Position numbers and translations under genes: made by a program. This document shows positions 27,497 through 35,995 of a DNA stretch of 64,000 bases, one piece after another. The DNA is taken from assembly GCF_001889265.1 (NCBI RefSeq), contig NZ_CP018151.1:1364001-1428000 (forward strand), given 5' to 3'. The notes under the pieces were generated by a model that saw only the letters and a program-made list of their open reading frames with translations, was not told where the DNA came from and did not search any database. The DNA comes from Microbacterium sp. 1.5R (lineage in GTDB: Bacteria > Actinomycetota > Actinomycetes > Actinomycetales > Microbacteriaceae). How positions within the stretch are numbered: the first letter of the stretch is position 1; every line of letters begins with the position of its first letter.

Positions 27497-27507
27497 TTAC
27501 GACGTAA
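27497..27507. promoter_or_regulatory. Inverted repeat TTACG-A-CGTAA, probable ROK operator
   Basis: A perfect 11-base palindrome in an AT-rich island, 26 bases before the permease start. The arms extend imperfectly on both sides (TTTATTACG and CGTAAAGTAA), as in NagC/XylR-type ROK operators. It sits where a repressor would cover the transcription start of the importer. Confidence 0.5.
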
Positions 27508-27533
27508 AGTAATCCTGCCCTGGGAGGGCGATC

Positions 27534-28508
27534 ATGAAGCTCAGTGCTGAGCACGCACCACCGGTCGAGATCTCGCCGCCGAGTCCTCGACGCACCGACG
27601 CACGTTCGCGATTCGTCCGCAGCCTGCGCCGCTACTGGCAGCTGTACCTGCTGCTGCTCCTGCCCGTCATCTGGTTCATCGTGTTCCGATACGTGCCGAT
27701 GGCCAACGCGGTCATCGCGTTCAAGAACTACAACCCCATCGACGGCGTGTGGGGGAGTCCCTGGGTGGGATTCGACAACTTCACCGCACTCTTCCGCAAC
27801 CCGGTGTTCCCCAAGCTCATCGGCAACACGTTCATCCTCGCGGTCTACACCCTCATCGCGAGCTTCCCGCTGCCGATCATCCTCGCGATCCTGCTCAACG
27901 AGGTCCGACTGCGGTTCTTCACCCGCACGGTCCAGCTCGTCACGTACGCGCCGTACTTCATCTCCACCGTCGTGATCGTGTCGATGACGATCCTGCTGCT
28001 GTCTCCACGCGTGGGCATCCTGGGCCGGACGCTGAGCTTCTTCGGCGCAGGTCAGGTCGATCTGCTGGCGAGCGCCGACTTCTTCCGGCACATCTATGTG
28101 GCGACAGACATCTGGACGACCACCGGGTACTCCGCGGTCATCTACCTCGCCGCCCTCGCGTCCGTGGACACCTCCCTCTACGAGGCCGCCAAGATCGACG
28201 GCGCATCACGGCTGCAGAAGATCTGGTACGTCGACCTGCCGTCCCTGCTGCCGACAGCGACGATCATCCTGATCCTCGGGGTCGGCAACATCATGGCGAT
28301 CGGGTTCGAGAAGGCGTTCCTCCTGCAGAACGCACTGAACCTCTCGACGTCGGAGATCATCCCGACGTACGTCTACAAGACCGGCATCCTGAACGCCAAC
28401 TTCAGCCTCGGAGCCACCATCGGACTCTTCAACGCCGTCATCAGCCTCGTGCTCCTGCTCGTCGTCAACGGCATATCCAAGCGAGTGACAGGAAGTGGGC
28501 TGTGGTGA
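27534..28508 (+). CDS. Oligosaccharide ABC importer permease (LplB-like)
   Basis: A 324-residue inner-membrane permease of the LplB/YtcP-associated family that imports complex plant oligosaccharides. It has six membrane segments, the N-terminal basic stretch SLRRYWQLYLLLLLPV, the FKNYNP segment typical of LplB, and an EAA loop EAAKIDGASRLQKIWYVDLP that docks with the ATPase. No ATPase is encoded here, so a shared MsmX-like ATPase from elsewhere in the genome must energise the transporter. GGGAGG precedes the ATG. The next permease overlaps the stop. Confidence 0.92.
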   Translation: MKLSAEHAPPVEISPPSPRRTDARSRFVRSLRRYWQLYLLLLLPVIWFIVFRYVPMANAVIAFKNYNPIDGVWGSPWVGFDNFTALFRNPVFPKLIGNTFILAVYTLIASFPLPIILAILLNEVRLRFFTRTVQLVTYAPYFISTVVIVSMTILLLSPRVGILGRTLSFFGAGQVDLLASADFFRHIYVATDIWTTTGYSAVIYLAALASVDTSLYEAAKIDGASRLQKIWYVDLPSLLPTATIILILGVGNIMAIGFEKAFLLQNALNLSTSEIIPTYVYKTGILNANFSLGATIGLFNAVISLVLLLVVNGISKRVTGSGLW

Positions 28509-29488
28509 GCACCGTGATCAGAGAGCAGCCCCTGCTCACCGAGGAGATCGTCGTCGGATCGGGCTCAGGGCGCGGCCGCCGCCGACGGGACCCCGTGGCC
28601 TCCGGGGTGAAGGTGAAGGAGACCAGAGCGGATCGCGTCTTCGTGATCGCCGCCTACCTGCTGTTGACGGTCTTCCTGCTCGTCGTGCTCCTGCCGCTGC
28701 TGAACATCGTCGCCAGCTCGTTCTCCAGCCCTCAGGCGGTGTCATCCGGCCGGGTGCTGTTCTGGCCCGTCGACTTCACCCTCCGTGGGTACACCGAAGC
28801 TCTCAACAACCCCGCGATCCTCCGCGGATTCGGCAACTCTGTGTTCTACACCGTGGTCGGCACGATCATCAGCGTCGCCGGCACGGTCGCCATCGCGTAT
28901 CCGCTGTCCCGGGCGAACCTGTTCGGGCGCAAGACCCTCACCGGCGGCGTCGTCTTCACGATGCTGTTCTCCGGCGGAGTGATCCCGATGTACATCGTCG
29001 TCCAGTCGCTCGGCCTGCTCGACACCCGATGGTCGATGCTCCTCCCGAACGCGATCGGCGTCTGGCAGGTGATCATCGCGATGGTCTACTTCCGCTCGTC
29101 GATCCCCGACGAGGTCTACGAGGCGGCACAGCTCGACGGTGCGAGCGAACTCCGCATCCTCTGGACCATCGTGCTGCCGCTCGCCAAGCCGCTGCTCGCG
29201 GTCATCGCGCTGATGTACGCGATCATGCAGTGGAACTCGTACTTCGACGCGCTGCTCTATCTGCGTGACGCCGACCTGCAGCCGCTGCAGCTCGTGCTGC
29301 GAGGCATCCTCATCCTCAACGACGGCGGAGGCGGTGGCGACCTGGCCGCCCAGCTCGAACGTCGAGAGCTCGCCGACCTGCTCAAGTACTCGACCGTCAT
29401 CATCGCCACCGTGCCGATGCTGATCGTGTACCCGTTCGTCGCGAAGCACTTCAGCAAGGGGATCATGGTCGGCGCCGTCAAGGGCTGA
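28505..29488 (+). CDS. Oligosaccharide ABC importer permease (YtcP/LplC-like)
   Basis: A 327-residue partner permease. After a variable basic N-terminus (GRGRRRRDP) come six membrane segments, the FFSPPQ-like stretch NIVASSFSSPQAVSSGRV, the FSGGVIPMYIVVQSLGLLDT motif of LplC/YtcP proteins and the EAA loop EAAQLDGASELRILWTIVLP. It ends with KHFSKGIMVGAVKG, the usual C-terminus of this family. GTG at 28505 overlaps the upstream stop (GTGA); GTG at 28502 is an equal alternative. Confidence 0.92.
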   Translation: MSTVIREQPLLTEEIVVGSGSGRGRRRRDPVASGVKVKETRADRVFVIAAYLLLTVFLLVVLLPLLNIVASSFSSPQAVSSGRVLFWPVDFTLRGYTEALNNPAILRGFGNSVFYTVVGTIISVAGTVAIAYPLSRANLFGRKTLTGGVVFTMLFSGGVIPMYIVVQSLGLLDTRWSMLLPNAIGVWQVIIAMVYFRSSIPDEVYEAAQLDGASELRILWTIVLPLAKPLLAVIALMYAIMQWNSYFDALLYLRDADLQPLQLVLRGILILNDGGGGGDLAAQLERRELADLLKYSTVIIATVPMLIVYPFVAKHFSKGIMVGAVKG

Positions 29489-29553
29489 CCACTCCTCTCA
29501 CAGACCCACCACACACACCCGCACACCTGAACCGGTCAAAGGAGATTCCGGCA

Positions 29554-31182
29554 ATGACACACTGCATCACACGAGGCGCGATCGCGGCGGTCACCGTCGT
29601 CGCGACGGGACTGGCGCTCGCCGCCTGCACCCCGGCGAGCGACGACAACGGCCAGCTCGTCGCATTCGGCCCGCAGGGCGAGAACGGCTCGCTCAAGGAC
29701 AATCTGTTCACCCAGGAGGTCGAGAAGAAGTTCGACATCGACTTCGACTGGCAGACCACGACCTACGACGGCAGCGTCGCGGGGGAGAAGCGACAGATCT
29801 CGCTCGCCAGCGGCGACTACCCCGACGCGTACTTCCTCGTGCCGTGGGTCGACGGATTCTCGCGCAATGAGATCCTCAAGTACGGGCAGCAGGGGGTGCT
29901 CGTGCCCCTCGAAGACCTCATCGACGAATACGCCCCCAACCTCGCCGAGCGATTCGAGGAGAAGCCCGATTGGAAGCAGTCGGTCACCGCGCCTGACGGC
30001 CACATCTACGCGATCACCCAGTGGAGCGAGTGCTTCCACTGCAGCTACCCGTCGAAGCTCTGGATGAACACGACCTGGCTCGACGCCCTGGGACTCGAGC
30101 AGCCGACCACCACCGAGGAGCTGCGCACGGTGCTGCGCGCCTTCAAGGACGGCGACCCGAACGGCAACGGCGCCGCCGACGAGGTGCCGCTGAGCGGCTC
30201 GGCGTCGGAGCCGATCATCAACTATCTGATGAACGCCTTCACCTATGCGCCGGTCGGCGGACCCTCGAGCCCGCCGCCTCTCGTGCTCGACGGCGATGAG
30301 GTCGCGCTGAACGCCACCTCGGACAGCTGGCGGGCGGGGCTGGAGTACATCACGTCGCTGGCGCAGGAAGGGCTGCTCGACACCGGGGCGTTCACGCAGA
30401 ACGGCGACGCCCTCAAGGCGCTCGGAGACAGCGGGGACGCGCAGATCCTCGGCTCCGCCGTCACGCTGCACCCGTACGTGTTCGTCTCGGCGGACTCTCC
30501 TGACGGACGTGACAAGAACTACGACGCGGTCGCGCCGATCGCGGGTCCGGACGGCACTCAGCTCGCCACGTGGCGGTCGCCGGTGAATCCGGTGGGAACG
30601 TTCGCGCTGACCAACAAGTCGACCGAGGACGAGCGCATCGAGGCCATCAAGCTGCTCGACTACCTCGCGACGGACGAGGGCCAGATCCGCGCGTCGATGG
30701 GACCGGAGGGGGAGGCGTGGGTGCCCGCGGTCGACGGCGACCTCGCGCTCGACCCCGAGCTCGAGCCGACATTCCGTCCCATCACGTATGACGAGACCTC
30801 CAACGCCGCGTGGCGTTCGATGTCGCAGTACTGGGACTCGCTGGAGTTCCGCAACGCCCAGGTCGTGCCGGAGGACATCTACACGCCCGACGGATACGAG
30901 CGACGTCTGCTCTACGCGACGCAGGAGTACGAGCCCTTCCAGCCCGACGAGAGCGTGATCTTCCCGATCGAGAAGCTGTGGCCCGACCTCGAGACCTCGG
31001 CCGAGCTCGCGGAGCTGCAGACGAACATCGCCACCTACATCACGCAGGCTCAGGCGGAGTTCGTCACGGGGCAGCGCGACATCACGGACGACGGCGCGTG
31101 GGACGCGTACGTCGCCGACATCGAGGGCCTCGGGCTCGCACGCTACCTGGAGCTGCTGCAGACCGCGTACGACGCACTCTGA
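29554..31182 (+). CDS. Sugar-binding lipoprotein of the LplA type
   Basis: A 542-residue solute-binding lipoprotein, with signal peptide and lipobox ALAAC (Cys25). The length and the DGDPNGNGAADEVPLSG stretch, which resembles a calcium-binding loop, are typical of LplA proteins, which bind long oligosaccharides for LplB/YtcP permeases. KGIMVGAVKG-type permeases upstream complete the importer. AAAGGAG lies before the ATG. The gene ends the operon at a perfect hairpin (31192-31224). Confidence 0.92.
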   Translation: MTHCITRGAIAAVTVVATGLALAACTPASDDNGQLVAFGPQGENGSLKDNLFTQEVEKKFDIDFDWQTTTYDGSVAGEKRQISLASGDYPDAYFLVPWVDGFSRNEILKYGQQGVLVPLEDLIDEYAPNLAERFEEKPDWKQSVTAPDGHIYAITQWSECFHCSYPSKLWMNTTWLDALGLEQPTTTEELRTVLRAFKDGDPNGNGAADEVPLSGSASEPIINYLMNAFTYAPVGGPSSPPPLVLDGDEVALNATSDSWRAGLEYITSLAQEGLLDTGAFTQNGDALKALGDSGDAQILGSAVTLHPYVFVSADSPDGRDKNYDAVAPIAGPDGTQLATWRSPVNPVGTFALTNKSTEDERIEAIKLLDYLATDEGQIRASMGPEGEAWVPAVDGDLALDPELEPTFRPITYDETSNAAWRSMSQYWDSLEFRNAQVVPEDIYTPDGYERRLLYATQEYEPFQPDESVIFPIEKLWPDLETSAELAELQTNIATYITQAQAEFVTGQRDITDDGAWDAYVADIEGLGLARYLELLQTAYDAL

Positions 31183-31191
31183 TCGACACGG

Positions 31192-31224
31192 GATGCGCGG
31201 GACGGATCATCCGTCCCGCGCATC
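31192..31224 (+). terminator. Hairpin terminator of the sugar importer operon
   Basis: A perfect 15-base inverted repeat (GATGCGCGGGACGGA and its complement) with a three-base loop, 9 bases past the lipoprotein stop. Confidence 0.85.
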
Positions 31225-31256
31225 TCTGCGCTGCGGACCGTGGCGGGCTGGGCGCG

Positions 31257-31293
31257 AGAAGGGGACGGATGCCGATGGCATCCGTCCCCTTCT
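31257..31293 (-). terminator. Hairpin terminator of the GH95-esterase-ROK operon
   Basis: A perfect 17-base stem (31257-31273 with 31277-31293, loop GAT), 20 bases after the ROK stop on the minus strand. It stands back to back with the hairpin at 31192-31224, separating convergent operons. Confidence 0.8.
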
Positions 31294-31313
31294 CTTCCGC
31301 TCGTCCCGAACGG

Positions 31314-32480
31314 TCAGCGCACGAGCGACTGGATGGCGGCGGCGGATGCGCCTCGCGCCCAGTCCTCGAAGGTGTGCGGACGGGTCAGGATGCGGCAGCG
31401 CGCCGCAGCGCCGAACGCGTGCGCCTCGAACGCGTCGTGCAGGGTCTTCTCGAACAGGTCGAAGTCCGAGACGCCCTCGCCGCCGATGATGACGACCTCG
31501 GGACCGGTGAGGTTCACGAGGGTGGCGATGGCCGTGCCGATGAGGCGGGCCGCTTCGCGGAACGCGGCGTCGGCGTCGGCGTCTCCGGCGTGGGCGAGAG
31601 CCACGGCTTCATCGATCGCGACCGGCCGGCCGAGGGCACCGGAGACCGCCGCCTCGATCGCTCCGGTCGAGGCGGCGGCCTCGACGCAGCCGCGACGCCC
31701 GCACGGGCACACGAGTGCCGGATCGGCGAGCGGCAGGTGCCCGATCTCGCCCGCGACACCGAACGCGCCGCTCACGACCTCTCCGTTGAGGTGCAGTCCG
31801 CTGCCGATCCCGCGTCCGATGGTGACGATCGCGAACGAGGCGGTGCCGAGCCCGACACCGAACCAGTGCTCTCCGATCGTCAGCGCGTGCACGTCGTTCT
31901 CGAGCGTGACGGGCCAGGGGAGGCGCTCCTGGAGCAGGTCGCCGAGCGGCACGTCCGCCCACCCCATGATGTTCGACTCGCGCACGATCCCGGTGATGCT
32001 GTCGACGTCACCCGACACCGACACTCCGACTCCCGCGATGGCCGACGCGCTCTCGCCGAGCTCGGCCGCGAGCGCGGCGACGACGTCGGAGATGGCGTCG
32101 ATGACGGTGTGCGGATCGTCGGCGGGAAGCGCACGACGAGTGCTGGCGAGCACGGTCGTGGCGAGATCGGTCGCGACGGCGATGATCTCGTCGACGTTGA
32201 CCTTGACGCCGATCATGACCATCGACTCGAGGACGATGGAGACAGGGCTCACCGGGCGTCCGGGGGTGCCGTCGCGATGCGAGGCGGGCGGCGCGTCGAC
32301 GAGGCCGGCCGCGACGAGCGGGGCCACCGCCTTCGTGACGGCGGCCTGGGAGAGCCCCGTCTGGCGGGCGATGTCGATCCGGCTGATGGGACTGCGCGTC
32401 AGGATCGTCTCGAAGACCCGTGATCCCGCGTCGGACGCCGAGCGGATCAGGGTGGTTCGCGCTGCGGTGTCGTGGTCCAT
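31314..32480 (-). CDS. ROK-family transcriptional repressor
   Basis: A 388-residue regulator. Residues about 25-62 are a winged helix (RIDIARQTGLSQAAVTKAV). The rest is a ROK sugar-kinase-like domain with the zinc motif CPCGRRGC (258-265), GIGSGLHLNGE and GEIGHLPL. Intact GxGxG loops leave open whether it still binds sugar. Regulators of this type repress sugar operons until a sugar binds. ATG at 32480 shares one base with the stop of the esterase gene (TGATG), so regulator and enzymes are made from one message, giving feedback control. Its likely targets are the importer, GH36 and its own operon. Confidence 0.9.
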   Translation of the reverse strand: MDHDTAARTTLIRSASDAGSRVFETILTRSPISRIDIARQTGLSQAAVTKAVAPLVAAGLVDAPPASHRDGTPGRPVSPVSIVLESMVMIGVKVNVDEIIAVATDLATTVLASTRRALPADDPHTVIDAISDVVAALAAELGESASAIAGVGVSVSGDVDSITGIVRESNIMGWADVPLGDLLQERLPWPVTLENDVHALTIGEHWFGVGLGTASFAIVTIGRGIGSGLHLNGEVVSGAFGVAGEIGHLPLADPALVCPCGRRGCVEAAASTGAIEAAVSGALGRPVAIDEAVALAHAGDADADAAFREAARLIGTAIATLVNLTGPEVVIIGGEGVSDFDLFEKTLHDAFEAHAFGAAARCRILTRPHTFEDWARGASAAAIQSLVR

Positions 32481-33484
32481 CAGGTCCTTCGTGTCGTGTC
32501 GGCTATCGTAGCGAATCCGCCGTGAGGCGGTCGGCTGTGCAGGCCCAGGTGCTCGGCCGCGAACTCCAGGGCGTTCTCCTCGTCGAGGTCTCCGCCGGCC
32601 TCGTGCCCGTTGTGCGGCCACAGGACCACGGTCTTATGGCCGCCGTACGCGGCGAATGCGGGCAGCACGGTCTCGGGCGGCGCGATGCCGTCGAGGAGTC
32701 CCGAGCTCAGCAGAGCCGGGGCCGTCGCACGCTTCGCGTGGTTGATCCCGTCGAAATATCGGAGCGTCTCGAGAGCCGCTGCGGCGTCGCCGCGCCGATC
32801 CGCGAAGTACTGGGTGAGCAAGGTGTACGGGTGCTCGGTGCTCAGCGTGGCGGCCCGGTCGAGTTCGCAGAGGAAAGGTGCCTGCACGATCGCGACGGCG
32901 AGGTCGGGGACCAGGCCGGCGATCGCGAGCGCGATTCCGCCTCCCTGGCTCGCGCCCACCGCGCCCACGCGATCCGCGTCGACGACGTCGACGGCGCGGA
33001 GCGCGTCGACGGCTCGCACGGCATCCGCATACACCCTGCGGTAGTAGTACTCCTGAGGCGAGCGGATGCCGCGGGTGAGGAAGCCGCCGGCCGACGGACC
33101 GCCGTCGGCATGATCGTCATCGGTGTCGCCGTGTCCCTGTCCCCGCGCGTCCACCACCAGGTGCGCGTAGCCCGCGGCAGCCCACCGCAGATCGCGCAGG
33201 GCATGACCTCGGCCGTTGCCGTAGCCGAAGAACTGCACGAGCCCGGGGAGGGGCTCCGTGGCACCGTGCGGCACGCGCAGCCAGGCATGGACCGGTGTTC
33301 CGCCGTACCCGCGGAACGACACGTCGTACACGTCTATCTGAGTGAGACGCGTGGGCATCGGGGTCACGGAGAGGTCGAGCGGAAAGCTCCGAGTGCGAGC
33401 GATCGTGTCCGCCCAGAAGGCATCGAAGTCATCAGGCTCGGTCTGCGTGGTGGGGGCGACGACATCACGCACCTCACCGCGCAC
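32480..33484 (-). CDS. Acetylxylan esterase-like hydrolase (CE7 type)
   Basis: A 334-residue alpha/beta hydrolase of the acetyl xylan esterase / cephalosporin deacetylase family. Ser179 is the nucleophile in VGASQGGGIAL, HAWLRVP and FGYGNGRGHALRD lie near the oxyanion site, the acid is in SGLLDGIAPPET, and the His in WPHNGHEAGG. CE7 enzymes are cytoplasmic and remove acetyl groups from short sugars. GTG at 33484 has AGGAGGA upstream and overlaps the GH95 stop by 11 bases. Together these genes would strip acetyl and terminal sugars from imported oligosaccharides. Confidence 0.88.
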   Translation of the reverse strand: MRGEVRDVVAPTTQTEPDDFDAFWADTIARTRSFPLDLSVTPMPTRLTQIDVYDVSFRGYGGTPVHAWLRVPHGATEPLPGLVQFFGYGNGRGHALRDLRWAAAGYAHLVVDARGQGHGDTDDDHADGGPSAGGFLTRGIRSPQEYYYRRVYADAVRAVDALRAVDVVDADRVGAVGASQGGGIALAIAGLVPDLAVAIVQAPFLCELDRAATLSTEHPYTLLTQYFADRRGDAAAALETLRYFDGINHAKRATAPALLSSGLLDGIAPPETVLPAFAAYGGHKTVVLWPHNGHEAGGDLDEENALEFAAEHLGLHSRPPHGGFATIADTTRRT

Positions 33485-35897
33485 GGGACTCCTCCTGGTC
33501 GGCCGACGCGGAGAAGAGAAGATCATGATCGGCGAAATCGATCCGAGCGCCCGTCGGCACAGCGATGATCGCCTCCCGCTCGCCGTTCGAGACGGAGACC
33601 TCCCTGTCGCGCTCGCCGGGGTTGCGGAGAGCACCCGAGATCACCCGCCCGTCCGCCCAGGCGAGGTCGAGCACGAGGCCAGGTCGCACGGCGATGCCCT
33701 GGACGTCTCCGTGGGTCCAGGATGCGGGGAGCGCGGGAAGCAGACGCACTGTGCCGCCGTGGCTCTGCACGAGCATCTCGGTGATCGCGGCGGGGAATCC
33801 CAGGTTGCCGTCGATCTGGAAGGGCGGATGCGTGCTGAAGAGGTTGGGGAGCAGGCCTCCCCACTCCGAGCCGTCGACGGGCCCGTGCCGCGTGGCGTCG
33901 CCGTCGAACGGCGTCAGCGCCTCCTCGAGCAGCGACGCGGCGATGTCGCCCTGCCGTGCCCTGGCACGCAGTGCCACCTTCCACGCCCAGGACCAGCCCA
34001 TGGCTCCCGGCCCGCGTGCGTCGATGAGCGCCACAGACGCGTCGAACAGCTCCGGAGTCCGCTCGGGCGTCACCTGGTCGAGCGGGAAGAGTCCGACCAC
34101 GGGGGAGAGGTGCCGGTGCAGCGGTTCATGCTCGTCGACCTCTTCGGACCATTCGAGCAGTCGGCCGTCGGAGCCGATGCGCAACGGAGCGAGGGCTGCC
34201 AGCGCCTCGCGCACCTCGGCTTCCAGTGCGTCGTCGATGCCGAGTCGGCGGATCGCGACGAGCGCGCGCTCGAAGAGCGAGCCGATGAGGCTGAGATCCG
34301 ACGTCGCGGTCAGGCCGAGCGGCGTCGGCAGACCGTCGGCGGCCACATAGGAGTTCTCGGGGGCCGTCGACGGCGAGGTGTGCAGGTGCCCGTCGGGGCC
34401 CGGAGTCAGCCAGTCGAGGCAGAACTCCACCGCGCCCCGCATCAGCGGCCAGATGCGAGCGCGGAGCAGCTCATCGTCTCCACCGAACTCGTACGCGTCC
34501 CAGAGGTTGTGGGTGAGCCAGACTCCGCCCATCATCCAGATCGCCCAGCTCGCCGCCCCGTGCCCGTCGCCGACCGGCAGGCTCCACCCCCAGACGTCGC
34601 TGTTGTGATGGGCGACCCATCCGCGCGTTCCGTACAGCTCCCTGGCGGTGTCGGAGCCGGTGCGGGCGAGGCGCTCGACGAGGGAGATCAACGGCTCGAG
34701 GACATCAGGATCGAGCAGCATCGGCGCCGCCCAGTAGTTCATCTCGGTGTTGATGTTGATCGTGTAGTTCGACGACCAGGCCGGTTGCAGCTGGTCGTTC
34801 CAGATCCCCTGCAGGTTGGCCGCAGGGCTGCCGGCACGAGAGCTCGACGCGAGGAGGTACATCCCGAATTCGGCGGCGATCGTCGCGCGGAGCAGGGGGT
34901 CGGAGCCGCGGAGAACGTCGCGATCGACGCTCCACTCGCCCTCACGCCGACTGCCGATCGCGAATCGCGCCCGAGTCATGCGGCGCCGGTCGGCGACGTG
35001 CTCGGCGAGGAGAGACGAGGCGTCGCGCTGAGCCGCGGCCTCCGCCCTCTCTCGTGCGCGATCCCGGATCGCCTCGCGTGAGGCGGTCCGCCAGTCCCCG
35101 TCGGCGTCGGCCCACCACGACCCGGCGCGCGACGAAGTGGACAGGGCGATCAGCAGGCGGCGGGTATGGCGGACGACGGTGTGATCGTCGCGGCGACCCA
35201 CCTCGCCATCCGTGTCGAGGGAGACGGCGACGGCCGCGTAGGCGTCGAACTCGGCATCGTCGTCGGCATAGCGCAGGGGGTCGACGGAGTCCTCGTGCAG
35301 CGGGGCGCCGTCGATCGGAACCTGCACATCCAGCACGAGCGCGTCGGACGCGTCGACGACGCGACCGCGGAGCGGGGTGGACAGCTCGATGGTGGTCTCG
35401 AACTCGTGGTCCGAGGTGAGCTCGATGATCAGGGCGCGAGCCGGAGCCGAGACCCAGGACCGTCGCGTCACGCGGCCGGCGGGGGTGCGCAGTGACTCGA
35501 CGAGGGTCGCCCTGTCGAGATCGAGGACGCGAGCGGGGACGGTCTCATCCGATCGAGCATCGGCCACGCGCACGAGCAGATCGGCGAGAGGGAGGAACTC
35601 CTGCGAGTAGGGGCCCTCGAACGCCATCAGCAGCTCCTCCGCCCGGCGCACGTCGGCGGCAGCGAGGGCCTCACGGACGGCCGCGAGCCGTTCGGGACCG
35701 GCACCCCCGTCACGCACCTTCTGCAATGCGCGCGCGGGGCCGTCGGGCGTTCCCGACCAGATCGTCGAGTCGTTCAGCTGATAGTGGCCGTCGGAGCCGC
35801 CGAACGCCATCGCCCCGATGCGGCCGTTGCCGAGGGGCGTCGCCTCCTCCCAGCGGGTGGCGGGGGCGTCCCAGGTGAGGCGCAGGGTGTCGGTCAT
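33474..35897 (-). CDS. GH95 alpha-L-fucosidase / alpha-L-galactosidase-like enzyme
   Basis: An 807-residue glycoside hydrolase. It begins with the GH95 hallmark ATRWEEATPLGNGRIGAM, has the (alpha/alpha)6 barrel with NINTEMNYW (Asn381 and Asn383, probable water-activating pair), HHNSDVWGWS, GGVWLTHNLWDAYEF and the segment VVGLFPLDQVTPERTP, then a C-terminal beta domain. GH95 enzymes invert alpha-1,2-L-fucosides or alpha-L-galactosides, for example on xyloglucan. No signal peptide, so it acts inside. ATG at 35897 has GGAG upstream; the longer frame would run through the promoter. It heads a three-gene operon with the esterase and the ROK repressor. Confidence 0.9.
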   Translation of the reverse strand: MTDTLRLTWDAPATRWEEATPLGNGRIGAMAFGGSDGHYQLNDSTIWSGTPDGPARALQKVRDGGAGPERLAAVREALAAADVRRAEELLMAFEGPYSQEFLPLADLLVRVADARSDETVPARVLDLDRATLVESLRTPAGRVTRRSWVSAPARALIIELTSDHEFETTIELSTPLRGRVVDASDALVLDVQVPIDGAPLHEDSVDPLRYADDDAEFDAYAAVAVSLDTDGEVGRRDDHTVVRHTRRLLIALSTSSRAGSWWADADGDWRTASREAIRDRARERAEAAAQRDASSLLAEHVADRRRMTRARFAIGSRREGEWSVDRDVLRGSDPLLRATIAAEFGMYLLASSSRAGSPAANLQGIWNDQLQPAWSSNYTININTEMNYWAAPMLLDPDVLEPLISLVERLARTGSDTARELYGTRGWVAHHNSDVWGWSLPVGDGHGAASWAIWMMGGVWLTHNLWDAYEFGGDDELLRARIWPLMRGAVEFCLDWLTPGPDGHLHTSPSTAPENSYVAADGLPTPLGLTATSDLSLIGSLFERALVAIRRLGIDDALEAEVREALAALAPLRIGSDGRLLEWSEEVDEHEPLHRHLSPVVGLFPLDQVTPERTPELFDASVALIDARGPGAMGWSWAWKVALRARARQGDIAASLLEEALTPFDGDATRHGPVDGSEWGGLLPNLFSTHPPFQIDGNLGFPAAITEMLVQSHGGTVRLLPALPASWTHGDVQGIAVRPGLVLDLAWADGRVISGALRNPGERDREVSVSNGEREAIIAVPTGARIDFADHDLLFSASADQEESRAR

Positions 35898-35936
35898 CGC
35901 ACTCCGGTGTGTTCGATCGATCTCGATGTCACCGTC

Positions 35937-35966
35937 AGCGTAGGCGGCATTAATTGCCGCTGTCAA
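35937..35966 (-). promoter_or_regulatory. GH95 operon promoter with operator between -35 and -10
   Basis: On the minus strand, TTGACA (35966-35961) and TACGCT (35942-35937) are separated by 18 bases, and almost the whole spacer is an inverted repeat, GCGGCA-N5-TGCCGC (35944-35960). A protein bound there would block RNA polymerase. The repeat differs from those near GH36 and the importer, so a second regulator or a LacI-type protein encoded elsewhere is possible. Confidence 0.65.
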
Positions 35967-35995
35967 GTAATCCGACCGCCCTGCGCCTGACCAGG

